A stretch of 64,000 nt of DNA, from assembly GCA_028826165.1 (NCBI GenBank), contig JAPDFW010000067.1:406366-470365 (forward strand), in the 5' to 3' direction. The notes under the pieces are model-generated. The model worked only from the letters and a program-made list of their open reading frames with translations, was not told the DNA's origin and did no database searches. The first letter of the stretch is position 1. Each line of letters starts with the position of its first letter. The position numbers and the translations under genes are program-made. Origin of the DNA: Anaeramoeba ignava. Lineage: Eukaryota; Metamonada; Anaeramoebidae. Below, piece by piece: positions 56,801 to 64,000 of the stretch.

Positions 56801-59196
56801 TCGTTGATTTCTTCAAGCGAATAATTTGGGAAAAATTTGGAAAAAGTTTGTGGATCAGAAACAGAAGATTTTTGAGATAATAAAAAGCCAAGTAAATAAG
56901 GATCAATTCCAACATTTTTGGAAGCAAAATGAACAAATTCTGGGGTATCGATTGAAAATCTATATTTTCTATTTGCATTATTATGATTTAAATTTGCGTC
57001 GGAATCAATAAAAAGATTTTTCATCAAATAACTGCAAGAAAGAACTTTTTTAGATTGTGATTTTTTATCATTCACAAACCACAAATGATCCAAACTACAA
57101 TCCACAAATTCATCCAAATCAAAGTGTACTCTATAAACATCAATTTTTCCCTGTGGATAAACATTCAGTATTTTAGAAATTTTTCCATTTGGAGTGCAAA
57201 CATAGTCGCCAATCTTGAGATCCCCATTGTGTTTTGGACCGTTTGGAGTATAAACAGTTGCTGAGTTGCGCAGACTTTTTCCTGAACCTGTTTGTCCAAC
57301 AACAATTACGATGGAATTATCGCGAATAACCTTCATCAAATTTTCTCTGCAATGGAAAATAGGAAGATACTCTCGCTGTTGTTTGAGCGTTTTAGTGCGT
57401 GAAAATTCACTGACTGCTTGAGTTTTTTCTTTTAAATGATGCGCATATTGACTTGATTTTTTGTAATCAACAACTTCGCTGTCTGGAGTGTTGGTTGTTT
57501 GATTAGTTGGTTGTGTATTTTCTTGAGGATTTGTATTTTCGTTTTCCAAAGAAAATTTTTCGTCTCCTTGAAGAAGCTTTGGTTTTTCTTTGATTCCTAT
57601 TGAATCTCCCATTTTGGAGCCAGCAATCTCCCAAAACCGTTGACGAAACTTCATTTTCTCTCTTTCCTTTCGCATTTCTCTTAATAAATTACTTCCTTTT
57701 TTGGCAAATTTGGCAAGATCCGATCCAGGATCCCTAACAGTTAATACAGGTTCTTTTTGCTTTGTAAATGCGATTCTTCCATCTAAAAAAGGCGGTTTCA
57801 AATCATGAACCATAACGCTAATGCGTGATTCATCCTGCTCTATTTGCGTGTTTTCCTCCTTTTGTGTTCTTTCAACAACACCACTAGTGATTAATCTGTT
57901 TTCCTCCCAATTGTCATTTTCTCGATTGATTTGGTTTTGTCTTGCTGTCAATTTTTGTGTTTGTCTGACAGCTAAAGATTGTTCAACAGATTCGAATTTT
58001 TCCAATTTTCCATAAAATGTATTTGAAGTTGATTCAACAGCTCCTGATTCTTCAGCATCGTACCAATTCCGCTCCACATCGATCTCAGCTTCCTCAAATT
58101 CCTTCAATCTTTCTTCGAACTCCTCGTCAGTTTCATCGTCTTTTTTCTCGAGAAACTTTGGCTTCGTGGTTTTTTTCACGTTGCCTTTGTTTTGACTGAA
58201 CCATTTGTTGTATTTGTATGATGGCGTTGCTAATGGTGTTCGATATGCTTCAAATGTTTGAGATGGTTTTCTTTGGGGTGTTGGATCCCATTCTGAGTTT
58301 TTATTTCTTTGTGGTGTTCTTCCATCCCATGATGTTTTTTTAAGTGTTTCTATTAGTTCTTCTCCTGATACTTTCGTTTTTAATTTTGGGTCTTTTATAT
58401 CCCATCCGCTTTCTTTTTCTTGGATTTTCTTTATTTCTGAATAGTGGATTCCTTTTTGCATTCCTTTTTTTCTTTCTTCTATTTGTTGGAGTGTTTTTTC
58501 ATTAACTCCTCCTGTGTGAAAAGGTGTTGGTGGTTGAATTTGTCGATATTTTTGTGTTCGAAATTTTGTTTGATTTTTTTCATTTGTTTCGTTTGAATCA
58601 TTTGAATAATTTTTTTCATTTTTATTTGAATTTGAATAATTTGAATAATTTGAATAATTTTTTTCATTTTTATAATTTGAATATTTTGAATATTTTGAAT
58701 ATTTTGAATTTTTTGAATTTGAATCTGAATATGAATAATTTGGATAATTTTTTTCATTTATTTCATTTGAATCTGAATATTTTGAATCTGAATATGAATA
58801 ATTTGGATAATTTTTATAATTTTTTTCATTTGAATTTGAATATAAATTCTTATGTTTTCTTGAGTTGATAGAAATATCATTATTTTCATCTCTATGTTTA
58901 TATGAATATTTTTCATCTCTATGTTTATATGAATATTTTTCATCTCTATGTCTATATGAATGTTTTTCATCTCTATGTTTATGTGAATGCTTTTCATTTA
59001 TATTTTTATTTATATTTTCATTTATATTTTCATTTATATTTTTATTTGTATTTTTATTTGTATTTCCATTTATATTTCCATTTATATTTCCATTTATATT
59101 TTCATTTATATTTTTATTTTCTTTTGGAGGTAAAATTAAACCACCGTCATCTTCAATAATTTCTTCAAGTCTTTCTGAATTAATAGAAAATTCCAT
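53852..59196 (-). CDS. DHX38: Spliceosomal DEAH-box helicase PRP16 (DHX38) containing an intein
   Basis: PRP16 remodels the spliceosome after the first step of splicing. Four exons (59196-56049, 55963-55788, 55710-55252, 54932-53852) join in phase. The N-terminal 600 residues carry an Asn tract, [13 protein letters not shown] repeats, [36 protein letters not shown] and [13 protein letters not shown], all PRP16 marks. Helicase motifs: I GQTGSGK|TT (split by the intein, residues 641-956), Ia [56 protein letters not shown]. Then come the HA2/OB regions and the C terminus [11 protein letters not shown]. Length without intein is 1304, against 1227 in human. An extra A in an A5 run (T-run 54532-54536 on plus) shifts frame before [23 protein letters not shown] promoter precedes the ATG. 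Confidence 0.95.
56329..57276 (-). other. Intein (316 residues) in the Walker A motif of PRP16, LAGLIDADG type
   Basis: Inserted between Lys and Thr of GQTGSGK|TT. Start Ser1 ([13 protein letters not shown]). Block A continues [13 protein letters not shown] (19-31). Block B CSLDH (60-64, His64). Block C-like LLGFLLSQK (128-136). Block [19 protein letters not shown] (179-196). Block E-like LNGFLDFSG (196-204). Block [18 protein letters not shown] (296-311), ending THN with Asn316, followed by Thr +1. Ser1, the block B His, the penultimate His315, the terminal Asn316 and Thr+1 are all suitable for splicing. Both LAGLIDADG motifs lack the catalytic acid (Gln, Ser), so the homing endonuclease is probably dead. 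Removal regenerates an exact DEAH P-loop, [20 protein letters not shown]. There is no stop or frame break inside. Confidence 0.95.
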
Positions 59197-59970
59197 TTTA
59201 TAATAAAAAATAAAAAAATGAAAAAAAAAATGAAAAAAAAAATAAAAAAATAAAAATAAGCAAAAAAAAATGTTTTATTTTTCATTTTAATTTCCTTTTC
59301 TTTTCCTTTTTCTTTTTCTTTATTTAAAATTAATAATAAAAAAAAATCTTTCTATTTCTTTCAAAAAAAATTTTTTTTTCTTAAAGCCTTCCCCCAAAGC
59401 AAAAAATTTTTTCCCAGTCATTTTCTTTTATTTTTATTGATTTTTCTATTGTGAATTTATTTTTATCAAAAAATTGAGAAAAGATTATCATCAATTTCAT
59501 TTTAAATTTTTTTTTTTTTTATTCATTTTTTCTTATTCATTTTTTTTCAAAAATTATAAATAGAAATACACAGAAGAAACATTTATATTTATTCTAACAG
59601 CATTCTCAGAAAAAGTTAGCACGAAATAACTGAAAAAATTTATTAAAATTTTATAGGAATGTGCAATTTTTTTTTAATTTTTTTCAACAAAAACAATTTT
59701 TTATTATTTTTCCATGCTTTAATTTGAAGATATATTCTTCTTTTAATATCATGCAAAAAAACTGCCATGTTTAAATGAAAAATAAAAGAAAAATATTTAC
59801 CTCTAATCAATCAATTTTTGTATTTTTCCTTTTTGTTTATTTAAAAGATCACACAATATAAAAAAAAATATTTTTTTTCTGGCAGATCAATATTCACTTT
59901 TTGACAACTTTTTTTTTGTTTCTTTTATTTTTTCTCTTTCAATTTTGTTTCAATTTGTTTTTGAAAAAAA
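59197..59970. other. Intergenic region upstream of PRP16
   Basis: Positions 59197-59265 hold the PRP16 promoter (on minus, TCATTTTTTTTTTCATTTTTT). Beyond that is mixed AT sequence with T-runs. 59560-59780 is less simple than the rest (AACAGCATTCTCAGAAAAAG; GTTAGCACGAAATAACTG) but holds no ORF or RNA that I recognise. Confidence 0.5.
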
Positions 59971-60170
59971 AAATGAAAAATTTCAAAAAAAAAAAAACTA
60001 ATCTTCGTCTTTGTTATATATGTGGGAAAAATGAAACCAAAAAAAGGAAAAAAACCAACCCAAATTCTTCTAGAATGCTCCAAAGAAGCTATTAAGAGCA
60101 AATATTGTTGTTCAAGATGCTATAATGATAATGCAAAAATGGTAAATTTTGTTTTTCTCCCTTTTATTTT
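59971..60170 (+). pseudogene. Relic of a Cys-rich (zinc-binding-like) N-terminal ORF
   Basis: From ATG 59971 one frame reads LRLCYICGKNETKK. After a shift near 60060 another reads LLECSKEAIKSKYCCSRCYN. Together they show CxxC ... C ... CCxxC spacing of a small zinc finger or ribbon. Polarity agrees with the decayed coding-like stretch downstream. The family is not recognised. Confidence 0.45.
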
Positions 60171-60179
60171 TTTAATTCT

Positions 60180-61165
60180 CTTTTTTTGATAGATCAAGAA
60201 AAAGAACAAAATAAAGACATTAAAAGATCAAATAATGAATTAAATACTAATATAAAGAATTGAAAAATCAAATCAAAAAATTTAGAAGAAACGAACAAAA
60301 ATGGATTAATTTGTCTTATTCAAAAGATGCTCATATAGATTTGTATGCACAAAATGGAAGAAAAATTGATGACACAAATGAAAAAGTTGAAAACTTAGTA
60401 AACAAAAATCACAAGAGATAGAAAGCTTTATCTCTTGAAATTTTAGAATTGAGAAGAAAATTAGTGCAATCTATGGAAGAAAAACATGAGACTAAAAGAT
60501 GGTTCTTATTTAGAAAATTCCAAATTAGTTCTTGATTTATGAGCGGAGAAAAGAAAATTTATACAAACAACTCATGAAAAAGGAAGAAGAATTAAAAGAA
60601 ACTAGAAGAAGACTTTATTATCATGGTTTGGAAAACCCAAAAATGAAAATCAAAACAAGAATCTGCGAAAAATCAAGTAATTGAAGAAAAACAGAGTAAA
60701 ACTAAAAATACTGGGGAAAATCAAGATTCATTATATAAAACCTTGAAAATCACCACAAGAAACCTGTCATATACAAAAATTTCAAAGATTCATATCGAAA
60801 CAGATAGAAAATTTTCGTTCAGTTTTCAATAGGAGCCAAAATGGACTCGTCATTTCCAAACTTTATCGTTCTCAATATGTTGAATATTAAAACCACAAGA
60901 AGGATGACAAAGAATATTGCCAGATGTCAAATATAAAAGTTAAGTTCAACGTTGAAGAAATGTACAAAACAAAAATTGATAACAAAATTAGAGAAGAAAA
61001 AAGACCCTGAACAATCGGACATGATTCAACATATGAAAAGAAAATTTTATTTCAAACAAACAAAAATCATGAAAAATCTTGCAAAATCACTTTTCTTAGG
61101 GAATAAATTGGAAGAAAAAGAAGAAATCTTGAATTTCCAAACTGAATTAACTGAAAAGTCATAAT
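60180..61165 (+). pseudogene. Decayed coiled-coil-like coding sequence
   Basis: Fragments with protein-like composition on the plus strand, broken by stops and frame changes: WINLSYSKDAHIDLYAQNGR (from about 60300), a Lys/Glu-rich heptad-like stretch (60420-60520), then FISKQIENFRSVFNRSQNG and VEEMYKTKIDNKIREEK (60950-61000). G+C is visibly higher than in the intergenic arrays. It may be the remains of one gene together with the Cys-rich piece upstream. No homolog recognised. Confidence 0.45.
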
Positions 61166-61190
61166 TGTATTGAAAATAAAGAAGGAATGC

Positions 61191-61382
61191 AAGAATAAGA
61201 ATAAGAATAAGAATAAGAATAAGAATAAGAATAAGAAACAAGAATAAGAATAAAAATAAAAATAAAAATAAGAATAAGAATAAGAATAAGATAAGAATAA
61301 GAATAAGAATAAGAATAAGAATAAGAATAAGAATAAGAATAAGAATAAGAATAAGAATAAGAATAAGAATAAGAATAAGAAG
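61191..61382. repeat. (AAGAAT)n hexamer array
   Basis: About 30 tandem AAGAAT units (AATAAG phase), with a few AAAAAT and AAACAAG interruptions. It follows directly on the decayed coding sequence. Confidence 0.9.
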
Positions 61383-61399
61383 ATGAAAAACATCATAAA

Positions 61400-61945
61400 A
61401 ACATCATAAAAACATCATAAAAACATAAATTCAAGGATCCACAAAATGATGAAAATAATGAAAATAATGAAAAAAATGAAAATAATGAATTTAATGAAAT
61501 GATGAAAAATAATGGAAATGATGAAAATAATGAAAATAATAATGAAAATAATCAAAAATAATCAAAATAATGAAAATAATCAAAAACAATGAAAACAATG
61601 AAATGATGATGAAAATAATGAAAATAATGAAAAATAATGAAAATAATGAAAATAATGAAAATAATGAAAAAAATAATGAAAAAATCAAAAGAATAATGAA
61701 AATAATCAAAATAATGAAAAACAATGAAAATAATGAAAATGATGAAAAATAATCAAAATAATGAAAAATAATGAAAATAAATCAAAACAATGAAAATAAT
61801 CAAAACAGGTGGAAAATAATAAAAACAATGAAAAACGTGAAAATAAAAAAAATAATAAAAATAATGAAAATCAATGAAAAATAATGAAATAAATGAAAAT
61901 AATGAAAAATAATGAAAATAATGAAAATGAAAATAATGATAAAAG
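61400..61945. repeat. ATGAAAATA / ATCAAAATA 9-mer array
   Basis: Starts with three ACATCATAAAA units, then imperfect ATGAAAATA repeats with ATGATGAAAA and ATCAAAATA variants. The open frames through it (Met/Lys/Ile/Asn only) are array artefacts. Confidence 0.85.
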
Positions 61946-62040
61946 GGTGAAAAAACAGTTTGAATTGTTCCAATCAAAACCTTGATTTCAATCTAAATTC
62001 AAAACCAACTAAAACTAAGTGAAGGATGAAAAAAACCATT

Positions 62041-62540
62041 TGATTTTAACATGTGATATGGTTTTGCTTCAGAAACAATAGATCTTTCAAATGCATGGGG
62101 CTTTCATCGAAAAAAAAAGTTCAAAAATCCACATAAGCCATCTTTGAAAGTTCAAAACGATCAAAAATCAAAAGGAATGAAAAATGTTATACCCCAAATG
62201 GAGTGCCAGAAAATAATTTTTCGATCATAAAACAACAATCCACGACCAAAAACTTTGCTGGAAATCACAAAAAATGTCATTATGTGATGCATTTGCTGAT
62301 CCCTGGCATGTGAGCAAAAGTATAAGAAAAAGAATTGCAAAAATAATCACAAGATTCTTAGCACAACAAAGAAAAAAGAAGAAACAAAAAAGAGGGAAAA
62401 CTAACAAAAAAAGAAGAGCTCAAAAAGAAAAAGATAAATATTTGGAATCGGTTCTATTATTTCATCATTTTGATACCAAAGTTGTCAAGTCAGGAGACAT
62501 TCCATTCTCCTTAAAATTGGTTCATTTTTTCATTCATTAA
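62041..62540 (+). other. Coding-like stretch with a basic ORF of unknown family
   Basis: The ORF at 62274-62540 (88 residues) starts MSLCDAFADPWHVSKSIRKR and has a strongly basic middle (KKKKQKRGKTNKKRR), then SVLLFHHFDTKVVKSGDIPF. The frame is open further upstream (HDQKLCWKSQK). Composition is protein-like rather than repeat-like, but no family is recognised. The flanks are decayed, so it is probably a gene fragment. Confidence 0.35.
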
Positions 62541-62850
62541 ATCATATGGTCTGTGTGAAAATCAATGAAAAATATTCAAAAGATCCTAATACACGCCTCC
62601 TTGCACTGTTAAGAAAAATCAATACAAATCAGGATTTTTACTTAAACCATTCTATCTGATGTGCCCATTCTACAAAAATTGATATAGTTGTCGATATGAT
62701 TCATCTACAAGCCATTGAGTCTTTAGTGTGATCGAACTTTGTCCGATCGAAACTTACACATTCAGGAAATTACCCCTTTTATAAATTAACTTCAGATTGG
62801 AATTATAATAGAACTAGGCAAAAAGTGATTTGGAAAAGGAACAAGAACGT
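62541..62850. other. Non-repetitive stretch without a recognisable gene
   Basis: More complex sequence than the arrays, including GTGTGATCGAACTTTG and CCGATCGAAACTTACAC, whose ends can pair imperfectly. No ORF over 60 codons and no tRNA-like fold noticed. Confidence 0.3.
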
Positions 62851-63160
62851 AAAATGAAAATAATCAAAAAAATAATGAAAATAATGAAATGATCAAATAA
62901 TGAAAATAAATAAAACAATGAAAATAATGAAAATAATCAAAAACAATGAAAATAAAAAAAATAGAAAAAATGGAAAACAATGAAAATAATAAAAAAATGA
63001 AAATAAGAAAATAATCAAAACAAATGAAACAATGAAAATAATAAAAATAATGAAAATAATGAAAATAACAAAAATAATGAAAAATAAATGAAAAAAATCA
63101 AAATAATGAAAAATAATGAAAAAAATAATCAAAATAATGAAAATCATAAAATATAAAGTG
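62851..63160. repeat. Second ATGAAAATA / ATCAAAATA 9-mer array
   Basis: Same unit family as 61400-61945, more degenerate, with AATAAAAAA and AACAATGAAA variants. Confidence 0.85.
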
Positions 63161-64000
63161 GAAAGAGAAATTTGAGAAGAAATTTCAAGATAAAGAATCT
63201 CAAAATGAAATGAAGATGAAGATGAAGATGAAGTCTTTTTCAAAACAAAAACAAGAAAAAGAGAAGAAAAAGGATATGAACTATAAAATTCTCCCTTCAT
63301 CAATTCTCTCCCAGAAATCTTTCAAATTGATGAACCTTCTGAATCAAAAGAGTTGGAAAAAATAAAATTTTTAATTCCACTTCCAAAAGAAAAAGAACAG
63401 AAGAGAAGAAATTGTAAATCGAAACCAAATTGAAACCAAAAGACCAAAAACAAAAACAAAAACAAAAAGAGAAACTCGAAATGGCAAAAAGGAACCAATT
63501 ACAAAATTAGGTCAAAATGAATCCTGTTTAATTGATTTTGGCTACAATGAAAAAGAGAAAAACAGTTGAAGAAGTTTTTCCACCCAAAAATGCTTCAAAA
63601 ATTATCCATCAAGAAGAAATAAGGAGGAATCGGTCGGAGATAGATGATTACTGAAACATTTGGTCTCACTTATGAAATTCATGAAGCTTTGGTGGGAAAG
63701 GTGGGATATAAACGGATGGTTTGAATTTTGGAGGATATCATTGTCCTGAGATTTTTATTTCAGATCAATACCATTTAGATCCCGATTGACTAAATTGATT
63801 CGATCCTACTATGAGAAAATTACAGTTGGATACCAAAATCTCCAAGAATTTGAAAAATCAACAGGGTAAAGGAGCAGTACAATTTTGACCAATTTTTGTA
63901 GAGAAAACACACAACAAACACTACTAAATTCGATTGAGTACTTGGGCCAAATCATCAATAATCCACTACTCTGAATAAATTGGAAAAGCTTTTTCAAGGA
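63161..64000 (+). pseudogene. Decayed coding-like sequence at right edge
   Basis: Plus-strand pieces: PSINSLPEIFQIDEPSESKE-like reading (63290-63350), LIDFGYNEKEKN (63531), MITETFGLTYEIHEALVGKV (63640), then GLNFGGYHCPEIFISDQYHL (63720-63780). They lie in different frames with stops between. Codon-like structure is plain but the gene is broken or cut into unseen exons. No family recognised. Confidence 0.4.

Noticed and set aside
56329-57276. In-frame intron in PRP16 instead of an intein
   Set aside because: The ends do not fit: the insert starts AGTCTG and ends CATAAT with no GT-AG at the P-loop junction. It is open throughout with intein motifs, while the real introns here are short.
61491-61977. 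Several Phe/Ile-rich minus-strand open frames
   Set aside because: They are translations of the ATGAAAATA array and have no start context or domain.
62690-62770. Possible small structured RNA around GATCGAAC ... CCGATCG
   Set aside because: The pairing is short and imperfect. It fits no tRNA or snRNA feature I could identify.

Overview
This window looks like nuclear DNA of a free-living amoeboid protist. It is extremely A/T-rich, genes sit on both strands, GT-AG introns of about 62-130 nt recur, and the proteins are full of Asn/Gln/Glu tracts. The set of eukaryotic core genes (TFIIE-alpha, prefoldin 6, PIG-B, PRP16, BEACH protein), the RCC1-plus-BTB protein and the Asn/Gln-rich style fit Anaeramoeba (Metamonada) best. 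That genus call is an inference; no rRNA marker gene is present.

Layout. 1-6358 (-): N-terminal and central part of a giant BEACH-family (WDFY3/Lvs-like) protein, open at the left edge. 6741-15015 (-): a beta-helix, Cys-rich, multi-pass surface receptor whose first exon appears to lie beyond a 4.9-kb intron made almost only of A and T. 15264-18159 (+): PEP/pyruvate-binding ATP-grasp protein. 18235-19972 (+): PMT-type protein O-mannosyltransferase. 20362-22770 (-): CTP-dependent lipid kinase (DGK1/dolichol-kinase type). 22939-24692 (-): BRSK/AMPK-like kinase. 25195-26412: 146-bp tandem satellite. 26530-27957 (+): acyltransferase-3 protein. 28267-37979 (-): three tandem integrin-alpha-like FG-GAP/fibronectin-III membrane proteins; the third is frameshifted. 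38490-40253 (-): RCC1-BTB protein. 40318-48523 (+): prefoldin 6, soluble pyrophosphatase, triple zinc finger protein, TFIIE-alpha and PIG-B. 48691-53726 (+): four tandem divergent actins that have lost ATPase residues. 53852-59196 (-): spliceosomal helicase PRP16 carrying a 316-residue intein in its Walker A loop. 59197-64000: gene-poor sequence with decayed ORFs and short arrays.

The main discovery candidate is the intein in PRP16. It interrupts the ATP-binding P-loop, so the helicase should only work after protein splicing. Its splicing motifs look intact, while both LAGLIDADG motifs have lost their acidic residues. Second is the tandem cluster of actins that look catalytically dead. Third is a class of long introns (319-4879 nt) built of A-rich repeats, nearly all with the same sense polarity.

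Several genes need a one- or two-nucleotide indel correction in a homopolymer or short repeat (near 2920, 18300, 36890, 46758, 54534). This probably reflects residual assembly error, although real pseudogenisation is possible for the duplicated FG-GAP copy. Functional links are mostly housekeeping: PIG-B (GPI anchors), PMT (O-mannosylation) and the lipid kinase all act at the ER. The large surface proteins (beta-helix receptor, FG-GAP proteins) would pass through that pathway.
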